From Paenibacillus qinlingensis (lineage in GTDB: Bacteria > Bacillota > Bacilli > Paenibacillales > NBRC-103111): a stretch of DNA of 64,000 nucleotides. The translations under genes were made by a program, and so were the position numbers. Below, in pieces: positions 51,660 through 60,350 of the stretch. The stretch covers positions 32,629 through 96,628 of the forward strand of contig NZ_JABMKY010000030.1 of the NCBI RefSeq assembly GCF_013204845.1. The letters run 5' to 3'. Within the stretch, counting starts at the first letter, position 1. Every line of letters starts with the position of its first letter. A model generated the notes under the pieces. It did not search any database. It saw only the letters and a program-made list of their open reading frames with translations, and was not told the DNA's origin.

Positions 51660-52481
51660 ATGAAAAAACACGTAAATAGTACCGAATTGTTCGTTCAAGA
51701 TCAAGGTCAAGGAGCTCCTGTTATCCTCCTTCACGGCTTTCCTTTGGATCATCGGATGTGGCAATCACAATTGGAGACTTTGTCTGCACACTTCCGCGTA
51801 ATTACACCTGATTTCCGTGGCATGGGTCAATCCGATGTGCCAGTTACACCGATGTCTATCACACAATATGCGCAAGATATTCTTGCTCTTATGGATGAAT
51901 TACGCATAGAAAAAGCCACCATAGGAGGCTTCTCCATGGGTGGCTATGTCGCTTTTGCTTTACTTCGTCTAGCGCCTGAACGCTTCTCAGCGTTGATTCT
52001 AGCCAATACACGCCCCGAGCCAGATGGACAAGAAGGACGGAAAAATCGTATGAACATGGCTGTCTCTCTGTATGATAAGGGAGCCGCGGCAGCTCGAGAT
52101 GCCATGTTGCCTAAACTTGTGACAGCAGCCACACTTCAAGAGCAACCGCAGCTGATTGATTCCCTCAAAGTGATTATGGACAGGATGCCAGCCGAAGGAC
52201 TTGTCCACGCCAGCATCGCGATGGCCTTTCGCGCAGACTCGGTAGACCTCCTGCCTACGATCTCTGTTCCAACCCTCGTCATCGCTGGCGAACAGGATGC
52301 AATCGCGCCGCCGGATGTTATGAAGTCTATGGCTGATCAAATTCCAGGCGCTAAATTTCACGTCATTCCGTCTGCTTCCCATTTAACACCAATGGAGAAA
52401 CCAGAAGCCTTCAATGAACTAGTTCTTGCCTTTCTGAAGGAAGCTTCGCTTAAATCAATGGACTACCGTTCGCCTTCCTAA
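51660..52481 (+). CDS. Alpha/beta hydrolase
   Basis: 273 residues. VILLHGFPLDHRMW gives the oxyanion-hole region, GGFSMGGYVAFALLR the nucleophile elbow (Ser in GxSxG), GEQDAIAPPDV the acid and SASHLTPMEKPEAFNELVLA the His. The fold covers esterases, haloperoxidase-like and carboxyl-ester hydrolases; the substrate is not predictable. No signal peptide. GGAGGGTGAAAAACA sets the ATG. It ends six bases before the convergent ROK regulator stop. Confidence 0.9.
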   Translation: MKKHVNSTELFVQDQGQGAPVILLHGFPLDHRMWQSQLETLSAHFRVITPDFRGMGQSDVPVTPMSITQYAQDILALMDELRIEKATIGGFSMGGYVAFALLRLAPERFSALILANTRPEPDGQEGRKNRMNMAVSLYDKGAAAARDAMLPKLVTAATLQEQPQLIDSLKVIMDRMPAEGLVHASIAMAFRADSVDLLPTISVPTLVIAGEQDAIAPPDVMKSMADQIPGAKFHVIPSASHLTPMEKPEAFNELVLAFLKEASLKSMDYRSPS

Positions 52482-52487
52482 TAGAAA

Positions 52488-53702
52488 CTAAGCTTTAACC
52501 AGCTGATTCATAACCATCACGGCAGCTCCAATAGCTAATGCTTCATCACCAAGCTGTCCTTTGCTAAAAATAACCTGATAGGCGGGGTAATAATAAGTCT
52601 TGCGAATCGCAACCTGCGTTGCGGTCTGGAAGAACAATTCCCCGCCTGTTATCAATGGCCCCCCGATGATCACTTTCTCCGGGTGCAAAATATTTAATAA
52701 ATTCGCCAGGCCGATCCCGAAATAGGTCGCAGCCTCCGTCACGATCTCCACGGCCAGGGGATCATTTTTTTTGAGAGCCTCCATAATATGCTGGTAAGTA
52801 ACCTGCTCTGGATCTTCGACCATATGTACTAACTCGGTAGCTTTCCCTTGCTTCAAGGCAGATTTCGCAGCCTTCTCTATCGCATACAGTGAAGCGTAGG
52901 ATTCCAAAGCGCCATAATTGCCAGTTTGGTTACGATGGGCAACACCATCGGTTTGAATGATCATTTGCCCCACAGAACCTTCCATATCGACCGCTCCATA
53001 GATGACCTTGCCTTCTGACACCATCGAGGAACGTAAGCCTACCCCTGCATGAATATAAAGAAGATGCTTATAACTCTCCGTCCGTTGCTGCCAGGATTCC
53101 GCAAGAATCGCAGTATTCGCTCCGTTGTCCAGCAGCGCAGGAATTTGCAGTTCTTCACTCAGCCATCTGCAAATGTCCACATGTCTCCAGCCGCTCGCTG
53201 GGAAATAAGATGGCTCCAGAATAACCCCGGATAATCGGTCTAAAGGACCCACCGCTCCAATCCCAATACCCAACACCTGCGAAGTTTCGATGCCATGGTG
53301 AGCTAACATACGCTGTGCTTCCTTGGTAATGAGGGGAAGTAATACTTCCGGAGTCATAACTTCTGTCATCGCCCAACTCTTCGTATCCAGCTTGTTCATC
53401 CCTAAATCTACAAATACTAACTTGGACAATGTTCGCGAGATCTCCACACCAAATATATAAGCATAGGCCGGATTCTTCTCATATAAAATCGGCCTACGCC
53501 CGCCCGTAGATGCACCAAAGCCGGACTCCAATATGAGTCCCTGACTCGTCAACTCCTCTAGAAGTCGTGTTAACGTCGAGACCGTCATACCGCTTTGGTC
53601 TAATAAATCTATTTTCGATACCGTCGTGTGACGTGTAATCAGCTCATAAACTTCCTTAGCTTTACGGTTCGAAATTCGTTCTGTAATAACGTCTACATTC
53701 AA
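52488..53702 (-). CDS. ROK-family transcriptional regulator (NagC/XylR type)
   Basis: 404 residues. The N-terminal helix-turn-helix (TTVSKIDLLDQSGMTVSTLT) is followed by the ROK kinase-like fold: FGVEISRTLSKLVFVDLG, IGIGAVGPLD, LDNGANTAILAESW and MEGSVGQMIIQTDG (usually GExGHxxxxxxG). The zinc-binding Cys cluster of typical ROK proteins is replaced by GNYGALESY, so zinc is probably not bound. These regulators repress sugar genes. No sugar gene is adjacent, so its target is unclear; the sugar ABC transporter is 1-2 kb away. Confidence 0.85.
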   Translation of the reverse strand: MNVDVITERISNRKAKEVYELITRHTTVSKIDLLDQSGMTVSTLTRLLEELTSQGLILESGFGASTGGRRPILYEKNPAYAYIFGVEISRTLSKLVFVDLGMNKLDTKSWAMTEVMTPEVLLPLITKEAQRMLAHHGIETSQVLGIGIGAVGPLDRLSGVILEPSYFPASGWRHVDICRWLSEELQIPALLDNGANTAILAESWQQRTESYKHLLYIHAGVGLRSSMVSEGKVIYGAVDMEGSVGQMIIQTDGVAHRNQTGNYGALESYASLYAIEKAAKSALKQGKATELVHMVEDPEQVTYQHIMEALKKNDPLAVEIVTEAATYFGIGLANLLNILHPEKVIIGGPLITGGELFFQTATQVAIRKTYYYPAYQVIFSKGQLGDEALAIGAAVMVMNQLVKA

Positions 53703-53779
53703 AAGAAGCAGCCTCCAATGAAAATCTTTCTCATATGCTTCGCCATGAAGGAATCATTATCCTGCTTCTTATTGTGTCC

Positions 53780-54505
53780 TTAGTCCTTGGAGCCAATCAT
53801 AAGGGTGTAACCCATATAAGGATGATACTTGCCGACAAGCTCATCATATCGAGCTGTGATCTGCCATACACGGGGATCCATGAAGGATTGTCGATCAGAT
53901 AAATGAACAGGATCTGGATGCTGAACCTGATCTTCGAACATCGTTAATGGGAAGGGATGGATTCCTGTCGAAGTGACGCTGCTAAATTTATTGCTCTCCA
54001 GTAACTCTTGCCACTCTTCCAGCTTATAGATCTTACTGACCCCATAGAAGCTGCAAAGCGCCCTATGAATACCTGGCGTCATATCTTTTACTTTAATCAC
54101 TTCTCGGTCATATAACTTTCCTTCTGGTTTTAGTACCCGATAGTACTCCGATACAGCTTTCTGAGCATCTGCAAAGTTCGTAACAGATTCCACCATCACG
54201 ACATCGAAAGAATTAGCCTCGAACGGCAGCTGACAAACATCCCCTATTAAGAAATTCACTTGGACCCCTTGCTTCTCAGCTCGAATTTTGGATTTGTTGA
54301 TCATTTCCGGACGTATATCAATGGCAGTGACATCACAGCCTTGCTCTGCCAAATAACAGGCCGTTCTACCTGTTCCGCAGCCAACTTCCAACACCTTTTT
54401 CCCTTTGTCGATCGGATATTTCTTCAGTTGCTCAATGGTTTCTCCAAATCCCCCGGGATGTGCGTTTCCTATCCCGAGCTTCGCTAACATATCCAAGTAA
54501 TCGAT
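53780..54505 (-). CDS. Class I SAM-dependent methyltransferase
   Basis: About 241 residues. KKVLEVGCGTGRTACYLAEQ is motif I with the glycine-rich SAM loop, VTAIDIRPEMI holds the acidic ribose-binding residue, and SFDVVMVESVTNFADAQKAV is motif IV. The C-terminal region follows the methyltransferase type 11 pattern (YYRVLKPEGKLYDRE). The substrate is unknown. The start is unusual: GGAGGTG (54514-54520) is ideally placed for an ATC codon at 54505, giving IDYLDMLAKLGIGNAHPG, whereas TTG 54496 and ATG 54490 are 17 and 23 bases from it. It is coupled to the preceding small gene, whose stop lies in this leader. Confidence 0.82.
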   Translation of the reverse strand: MDYLDMLAKLGIGNAHPGGFGETIEQLKKYPIDKGKKVLEVGCGTGRTACYLAEQGCDVTAIDIRPEMINKSKIRAEKQGVQVNFLIGDVCQLPFEANSFDVVMVESVTNFADAQKAVSEYYRVLKPEGKLYDREVIKVKDMTPGIHRALCSFYGVSKIYKLEEWQELLESNKFSSVTSTGIHPFPLTMFEDQVQHPDPVHLSDRQSFMDPRVWQITARYDELVGKYHPYMGYTLMIGSKD

Positions 54506-54510
54506 AGCCC

Positions 54511-54696
54511 TTACACCTCCGCAATGGCATTACGTTCTTTTTCTACCATATGGAAGGCTACTGTCACTTGTTCAACTTCACGCCCTCTTTTTCCAAAAAT
54601 AGGCTCTAGCCCAAAAGTCGTGAATATCTCAATAGATTTAGGCGAAACACCCAAGCAAATCGTGACATCTCTCCATAGGATAGTATTGTCTCTCAT
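54511..54696 (-). CDS. Small DUF1858-like protein
   Basis: 61 residues from ATG 54696: MRDNTILWRDVTICLGVSPK then SIEIFTTFGLEPIFGKRGRE. The stretch (T.xDVxxxxxxSPxxxEIFxxFGLxxIFG) resembles the N-terminal DUF1858/hybrid-cluster-associated helical domain. The frame is open to 54738 and the start is not fixed, as no strong ribosome site is visible. Its end is the ribosome site of the methyltransferase gene, so they are translationally linked. Function unknown. Confidence 0.5.
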   Translation of the reverse strand: MRDNTILWRDVTICLGVSPKSIEIFTTFGLEPIFGKRGREVEQVTVAFHMVEKERNAIAEV

Positions 54697-54740
54697 TCGC
54701 TTCTGCGGAAGAGCATTCCTGAAGATGGGGGGTGACATAA

Positions 54741-54851
54741 ATGGGTGTTGCTGTAGGTGCTGGTGCAGGTTATGGTGGTACGTCGTCCGCTGCAGTTGTT
54801 CTTGTTCTGTTCGTTCTGCTTGTTATCGTAACAATGACTTTTGTTTGGTAA
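54741..54851 (+). CDS. YjcZ-type sporulation micro-protein (36 aa)
   Basis: Gly-rich head MGVAVGAGAGYGGTSS and a hydrophobic helix AVVLVLFVLLVIVTMTFVW, the same plan as the gene at 41261. GGGGGGTGACATAA before the ATG is a strong ribosome site, and a hairpin terminator follows. It is divergent from the DUF1858-like/methyltransferase pair. Confidence 0.75.
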   Translation: MGVAVGAGAGYGGTSSAAVVLVLFVLLVIVTMTFVW

Positions 54852-54875
54852 TTAGTCATAGATGTCTGCAAACAA

Positions 54876-54910
54876 AAGGAGCCAAGACTCATTGCTGAGT
54901 CCGGCTCCTT
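54876..54910. terminator. Terminator between the YjcZ gene and the sugar-binding protein gene
   Basis: AAGGAGCC...ACTCA pairs with TGAGT...GGCTCCTT; it serves the + micro-gene and the convergent binding-protein gene. Confidence 0.8.
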
Positions 54911-54924
54911 CTACATAGAACGTT

Positions 54925-56475
54925 TTATTTCTTCGAAGCTGCTAAGAAAGCATCCAATTGCTTTTGCTTTTCAGCTATGATTTTATCAATCCCTGCTGCT
55001 TTCATTTTATCTTGATATTTCGGCAAGGAAGCATCCATATCCACAGAACCCGTATCCATCGCTGCATCGAATTCTTTGCCTACGTTAACTGCTGCAGCCA
55101 CTTGTGTTTTAACGGGCTCGGAGTCGAACGTAAAGCCTAAACCTGGTGATTTTTTACCCGATTTATTGAACTCTTTGAATTTATCCCATTTCTGTGGATC
55201 TTCATTATCATACAAGTAGTTCAAGAATTGGTTTCCGAACTGCCATGCAGCTCCTGGTGCATAATTTTTGCCTGCATCTGTTGCTTTAATAATGTTGTCA
55301 GACACTTTCGTGTAATGCGTGCCTTCGATACCGAAGTTGATCAAATTGTTCAATTGTTTATCCGTGTGCAAAAGATTAATCACCATCATCGTACGAGCTG
55401 GATCCTTCGAAGTTACGGAAATACCTAGCATGGAACCCGCTGTGTCGCCAGTAGAAATGGTACGTGGTGTCAACTCGATTTGACCAAGCTTGCCTACCAA
55501 GTTCGTTGCATTCGCAAGTTCACTGTCTTTACCTGGTTTCAATGAAGATGTAATCATGAACACATTACCGGATTTCAAAGCATCTTGACCCGACAATTGT
55601 GTCGTAGCCGCATCTTTATTGATATAGCCTTTTTGCATAAAATCACGTGTTAATTTCAAAATTTCTTTGTAACGCGGTTGATCCCATTTCGGAATCACTT
55701 TTGTATCTGTGCCATCTTTCATAATAACACCTGGAATCGTGCTGTCACCCAGATAGTCATACTGTGCCAAATAGTGCGCATTCAGGTTATCCCCGTCACG
55801 CAGGAAGAAAGCTGTCATTTCTGGCTTTTTCTCTTTAACTGTTTTCAGTACATTAGTCAGATCTGCCATCGTCTTCACAGCCGTCATATCAATGCCTAAC
55901 TCTTTGGCGATATCGGAGCGATACACAACCCCACCGGAAGCTGCAAGTTCTTTATTCGTTGGTACACCATAGTTTTTGCCGTTGATTTTTGCACCTTGCA
56001 AGAACGCTGGATCTAAGGAGTCCGTGATACCTTTTCCATATTGACCAATCAAATCATTCAGCGGCATCAACGCACCTTTACCCACATTGACAGCGTGACC
56101 ATTCCATTGTGCGGTGAAAAGAATATCGAACTCTTCACGAGAAGCGATCATTAAGTTCGTTTTGTTATCCCATTGACCCCAGTCGATTGGCATTAATTTG
56201 ATCGTTGCATTGATTTTTTCTTTCAAAACCTTGTTCATCGCTTCTTCTACTTTGGCTTGATCCGGTTGTGGTGTCCCAGGATAGACTAGTTTCACTTCAT
56301 AAGGCTTCAAATCTGTTGTAGCTGCTTTCGTTGCAGCAGGTGCTGTACTTGTTGCTGGTGCTGGAGTAGCACTTGCTGCAGGCTCTGGTGTACTCTTCGA
56401 ACAGCCCGCCAAGGTAAGTGATAACGAAAACGTTAAGGTAAGAAGTGCAAGCGTGCTTTTTTTCAAAGCTTTCAT
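54925..56475 (-). CDS. Sugar ABC transporter substrate-binding lipoprotein (LplA type)
   Basis: 516 residues. The signal peptide LALLTLTFSLSLTLAGCSKS has lipobox LAGC, then an Ala/Thr/Pro linker, then a large binding domain (LVYPGTPQPDQAKVEEAMNK, FDILFTAQWNGHAVNVGKGA, NPxxx-type hinge segments). A DUF3502-like C-terminal region follows. LplA-type proteins of Paenibacillus bind oligosaccharides at the cell surface. It is last in the run after the two permeases; the ATPase must come from a shared MsmX-type protein elsewhere. Confidence 0.9.
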   Translation of the reverse strand: MKALKKSTLALLTLTFSLSLTLAGCSKSTPEPAASATPAPATSTAPAATKAATTDLKPYEVKLVYPGTPQPDQAKVEEAMNKVLKEKINATIKLMPIDWGQWDNKTNLMIASREEFDILFTAQWNGHAVNVGKGALMPLNDLIGQYGKGITDSLDPAFLQGAKINGKNYGVPTNKELAASGGVVYRSDIAKELGIDMTAVKTMADLTNVLKTVKEKKPEMTAFFLRDGDNLNAHYLAQYDYLGDSTIPGVIMKDGTDTKVIPKWDQPRYKEILKLTRDFMQKGYINKDAATTQLSGQDALKSGNVFMITSSLKPGKDSELANATNLVGKLGQIELTPRTISTGDTAGSMLGISVTSKDPARTMMVINLLHTDKQLNNLINFGIEGTHYTKVSDNIIKATDAGKNYAPGAAWQFGNQFLNYLYDNEDPQKWDKFKEFNKSGKKSPGLGFTFDSEPVKTQVAAAVNVGKEFDAAMDTGSVDMDASLPKYQDKMKAAGIDKIIAEKQKQLDAFLAASKK

Positions 56476-56549
56476 TGATGGATTGCCTCCCTTTATCTCA
56501 ATTCTTCTTATATGCTAAACCAGTCTACACTGGTACAAGCCGTGTTTAA

Positions 56550-57503
56550 CTATCCTTTTATTGCTCCAACCGTTAAGCCTTTCTTAAAATACTTCTGGAA
56601 GAATGGATACGCGAACACGATCGGTCCTATTCCCAGTACAGCCATCGCCATACGGACGGTTTCCGTTGGTAGTTGTAGCATGCCCCCTGCTTGGGATAAA
56701 CCTTGACTCGCCTGCACATTCGAAGTTAAGAACTGAATATCCAGCATTGTTTTGTACATCATGAACTGCAGATTGATGTTTTTGCTGCCAGAAATGAACA
56801 CCAGACTGAGGAACCAGTCATTCCAATAGTTCAGCACTTGAAACAAACCAACGGAAGCCAATACCGGTAAAGAGAGTGGAATAATAATTTGACTAAAAAT
56901 CCGAACCTCACCGGCTCCATCAATCTTCGCTGCTTCAATTAAAGGCATCGGAATCGAATTCGCAAAGAATGTCCGAAGCAATAGGACGAAGAACGCGGAG
57001 ACTAACAAGGGCAGCATAAGTGCTGCGATCGTATTTTTCAAATCCAGCATCTGGGTATAGACAAGATACCATGGAACGAGCCCACCATTGAACAACATCG
57101 TGAAAAACATGAAGAAGGAAAAGAAACTTCGATGTGGAAAATCACTTCGCGAGATCGGATACGCATAAAGTGACATCATCACTAAACTAATCGCTGTTCC
57201 TACCGTTGCTAGAAAGACCGAGATTCCGAAGGAGCGCAGGATTTGATGCCAATCCTTGAACATGAACTTATACGCTTCCAAACTCCAAGCTTCTGGTATG
57301 AAATTGTAGCCATGTATGAGAACTCCCTTTTCATCTGAAAAGGATACGATGATTACCAAAACCAGAGGCATTATACAAGCTGCGGTATATATCCAGAAGA
57401 ACACGTTAACCAACAAATTCGCTGTAGGCGTTAATTCATTTGGTCCTCGTTTCCTGGCTATCCGTTGTTTACGTACTGAAATTGCTTCACTCATGACAGC
57501 CAC
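56550..57503 (-). CDS. Sugar ABC transporter permease (LplC/MalG type)
   Basis: 317 residues with six membrane segments and the EAA loop IEAAKIDGAGEVRIFSQIII-P, which contacts the ATPase. The N-terminus (FWIYTAACIMPLVLVIIVSF) and C-terminus (GPIVFAYPFFQKYFKKGLTV, then GAIKG) are typical of the carbohydrate-uptake 1 family. It forms a heterodimer with the neighbouring permease; gap 6 bases. Confidence 0.92.
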   Translation of the reverse strand: MAVMSEAISVRKQRIARKRGPNELTPTANLLVNVFFWIYTAACIMPLVLVIIVSFSDEKGVLIHGYNFIPEAWSLEAYKFMFKDWHQILRSFGISVFLATVGTAISLVMMSLYAYPISRSDFPHRSFFSFFMFFTMLFNGGLVPWYLVYTQMLDLKNTIAALMLPLLVSAFFVLLLRTFFANSIPMPLIEAAKIDGAGEVRIFSQIIIPLSLPVLASVGLFQVLNYWNDWFLSLVFISGSKNINLQFMMYKTMLDIQFLTSNVQASQGLSQAGGMLQLPTETVRMAMAVLGIGPIVFAYPFFQKYFKKGLTVGAIKG

Positions 57504-57509
57504 TCCTTC

Positions 57510-58493
57510 TTAAAATAGTGCATTCTCTTTGCTTACTTTTCTAACAAATAAGTTCGTAACTAGAACAAGTAGGAAGCCCACTACGGCTTGGTACAAACCT
57601 GCTGCAGATGACATTCCGATATCCCCCATCGTTAGGAACGTTTGATACACATACGTATCAATAACTTGTGTGGTCGGAAATAAAGCGCCTGCATTTTTGG
57701 TTACTTGGAAGAATAAACCGAAGTCAGCATAGAAAATTCTACCTACTTGAAGCAATGTCATTGTAATCATGACCGGCATAATCAGCGGAATCGTGATCCG
57801 TTTGACTTGCTGCCATTTATTCGCTCCATCGATTAGAGCCGCTTCATAATACTCATGATCAATCCCTATGATGGCTGCCATATAGATGACCGTATAGTAC
57901 CCTAGATTTTTCCATGTGTTCACAATCGGTAGAATGACCGTCCAATATTTCGGCTCTGTATACCAATCAATCGGCTCTATTCCTAATTTAGGCAGAAGCA
58001 CTGTATTTACGAAACCATGCTCGGCACCCAAGAATGCGTAGACTAGATAGGCTACACACACCATGGAGAGGAAGAATGGCAGAAACATCGTGCTTTGATG
58101 AAACTTCGATAGAAATTTGCTGCGCATCTCATTAAACATAATAGCCATTGCAACCGCGATTACCAAATTCAATACGATGAAAACCAAATTATACGAGATC
58201 GTATTTCGAGTAATGACCCACGCAACCTCACTAGAGAACAAATACTTGAAATTATCGAAGCCCACCCATGGACTTCCTAGAATCCCTTTTGTGTAGTTCA
58301 CATTTTTAAAAGCAATCAGAACACCCGCCATGGGGATGTAGTTGTTAATGATGAGCAACAATGCTGCTGGTGCCATCATCACATAGAAGATCCAGTATTT
58401 GCGAACCGTCCATAGAAAGTTTGATTGAACCCTAGTTCGTTTGGTAGTACGTATAGGGGCTGCCTGCGCTGCCGTATTTGGAGTATCGTTCAT
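57510..58493 (-). CDS. Sugar ABC transporter permease (LplB type)
   Basis: 327 residues with six membrane segments. YWIFYVMMAPAALLLIINNY near the N-terminus, YYEAALIDGANKWQQVKRIT then IPLIMPVMITMTLL gives the EAA loop. AGLYQAVVGFLLVLVTNLFV is the last helix. LplB-type permeases pair with LplC-type ones. First gene of the transporter set. Confidence 0.92.
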   Translation of the reverse strand: MNDTPNTAAQAAPIRTTKRTRVQSNFLWTVRKYWIFYVMMAPAALLLIINNYIPMAGVLIAFKNVNYTKGILGSPWVGFDNFKYLFSSEVAWVITRNTISYNLVFIVLNLVIAVAMAIMFNEMRSKFLSKFHQSTMFLPFFLSMVCVAYLVYAFLGAEHGFVNTVLLPKLGIEPIDWYTEPKYWTVILPIVNTWKNLGYYTVIYMAAIIGIDHEYYEAALIDGANKWQQVKRITIPLIMPVMITMTLLQVGRIFYADFGLFFQVTKNAGALFPTTQVIDTYVYQTFLTMGDIGMSSAAGLYQAVVGFLLVLVTNLFVRKVSKENALF

Positions 58494-58664
58494 CTTTTAT
58501 TTTGCTCCCCTTTCCATTCAATCCGCTTGCAACCTCTCTCTTATAGGTTCATTGTAAATTGTTTGGAAATAATTCTCTATCTTCGTAGTGACCGAATAAG
58601 CACTTCTGTGACATTCGTCTACACCTTGATTTGCGTTCCATATCTCCCAGGAAAACATAAAAAA

Positions 58665-58682
58665 CTACCCATTCCTGGGTAG
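58665..58682 (-). terminator. Terminator of the kinase/response-regulator unit
   Basis: CTACCCA/TGGGTAG, 4-base loop, followed on the minus strand by TTTTTTATG. Confidence 0.8.
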
Positions 58683-58742
58683 CTCTTTGCTTTGTTAACT
58701 TATATTGTTCTGTACCCCTAATTCCATGCCTGCCTCAGAATC

Positions 58743-60350
58743 TCATCCTCCCTGAAAGTTCTTTCGGTACTCTTGTGGGGAAAGTCCTGAATACTTCTTA
58801 AACATTTTCGCGAAAAAGGAGAAATGTGAATAGCCAGTTTGCTCCGCTACATAGCTGATCTTATCGTTGGTTTCCGCAAGCAGTTTCATCGCTTTCTCCA
58901 TCCGAACCTTTAGACTATACTCCGAGATGGAAAGCCCCGTTTCTTTCTTAAATAAACGCGATAAATAGGCCGGGTTGAGAAACACTGAAGCCGCCAATTC
59001 CTCTCTGCTAAGCTCTTCCTCCATATGTTCGTCAATATATTGGCATACCTTTGCAGTAACCGCTGAGACACCTTTCAGATGGCTATTCATGTAGTCACAA
59101 CTTACTGTAGCGATGCGAACCGCCCAATTCCTCAGTTGATTTAAAGATCGCGTCGCACTGCTATAGTCCTGCAGCTCTTGATGAGGGAGCATATCATGTA
59201 CAGCTAATCCTTTTTTGTGCAAAACATGATACACCACATGCAACAGCCCATAATAGAAAGCCTCAACCGTTTCGGAGCCCACGTCATCAGTCTTCTGTAG
59301 ACGATCAATATTCTCCTGAATGCGAGCTACAAGCTCCGCCTTCTTTCCAGACTCAAGCAGCACAATCCAGTCGGAAAAGGTTGGCGCCTGCGGTTTATTC
59401 AGAAGCGGCTGATCCGTTTCATTGTTCAAAAGTACACAGTTACTCCTCGTCACATTGTTCCGCTCATTCTGAAATAGATCGGCCACTTTCGCCGTTAGTT
59501 TAAGTAAAGGCGTTTCCTCGCCTACATAGCAGGACAAACTGCACTGAAAATAACGGTGACAAGCACTAATATAAGCCTCGCACTTCGCTTTGATGTCAGG
59601 TAGAGATAGTTCGCTTTCTTCAGCAACATACAGAAGAACTAAAGATGAACCATTCTCTTGAATGACACATCCAGCCTGCTCCACAACAATGATTTCAGCA
59701 GCCGCTTTTCGAATCGCATACTCCATGATTTCTTCATCTCTTGCATTCAGCTCTTCCTTCCAGTGTTCCACACTTATCAGGATAGGTAAGATCCTACTCG
59801 TCATCTCCAATGGGATTTCATACATCTGGAAATTGCGAGTCAATCGCTCCTCATTTGCAGGTATTTTCCCGCTCAACAGCTCCTGCCAGAACTTTTCAAC
59901 CAACGTAGGCAACTCATTGACCCAGTGACTGTAATACATCTTATATGTTTCATGAAAATCAGACTGCTCCTGATCTTCTTTAATCTTCTCAATGGCGAGT
60001 TTTACAATGTCTTGCAGCCGATCGTGATCCACTGGCTTTAAGACATAATCAAAACTCCCTAAACGAACAGCCTGCTGCGCATATTCAAAATTCGCATGAC
60101 CTGTTAAGAAAATCGTCTCCGTTTGGGGCGAATGCGTACGTACCCACTCCTGCAGCTGCAAGCCATTGGCGCCAGGCATTTCAATATCCGAGATCATGAT
60201 GTCAATTCGATTCTGAGATAACACCTGCTTGGCTTCATTCACATCCAGCGCTTCAAATATTTGACCAATCGGAAACGGCTCCCAATCGATTCCCACTGTT
60301 ATTCCTTTTACCGCGATCTTCTCGTCATCCACAACTAATAAGTTAAACAT
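58743..60350 (-). CDS. YesN-type AraC-family response regulator
   Basis: 535 residues. Receiver domain: LLVVDDEKIAVKGITVGIDW, IDIMISDIEMPGANGLQL (phosphorylated Asp) and TIFLTGHANFEYAQQAVRLG. A long helical middle follows, and the final about 100 residues are a double AraC helix-turn-helix (LSREELAASVFLNPAYLSRL, ISYVAEQTGYSHFSFFAKMF). The ATG at 60350 overlaps the end of the kinase gene. It should activate the adjacent sugar-transporter genes when its kinase senses substrate outside the cell. Confidence 0.92.
   Translation of the reverse strand: MFNLLVVDDEKIAVKGITVGIDWEPFPIGQIFEALDVNEAKQVLSQNRIDIMISDIEMPGANGLQLQEWVRTHSPQTETIFLTGHANFEYAQQAVRLGSFDYVLKPVDHDRLQDIVKLAIEKIKEDQEQSDFHETYKMYYSHWVNELPTLVEKFWQELLSGKIPANEERLTRNFQMYEIPLEMTSRILPILISVEHWKEELNARDEEIMEYAIRKAAAEIIVVEQAGCVIQENGSSLVLLYVAEESELSLPDIKAKCEAYISACHRYFQCSLSCYVGEETPLLKLTAKVADLFQNERNNVTRSNCVLLNNETDQPLLNKPQAPTFSDWIVLLESGKKAELVARIQENIDRLQKTDDVGSETVEAFYYGLLHVVYHVLHKKGLAVHDMLPHQELQDYSSATRSLNQLRNWAVRIATVSCDYMNSHLKGVSAVTAKVCQYIDEHMEEELSREELAASVFLNPAYLSRLFKKETGLSISEYSLKVRMEKAMKLLAETNDKISYVAEQTGYSHFSFFAKMFKKYSGLSPQEYRKNFQGG

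Noticed and set aside
51476..51764. N-terminal extension of the SANT-like protein
   Set aside because: Runs under the divergent hydrolase gene and its promoter; a good start lies at 51476.
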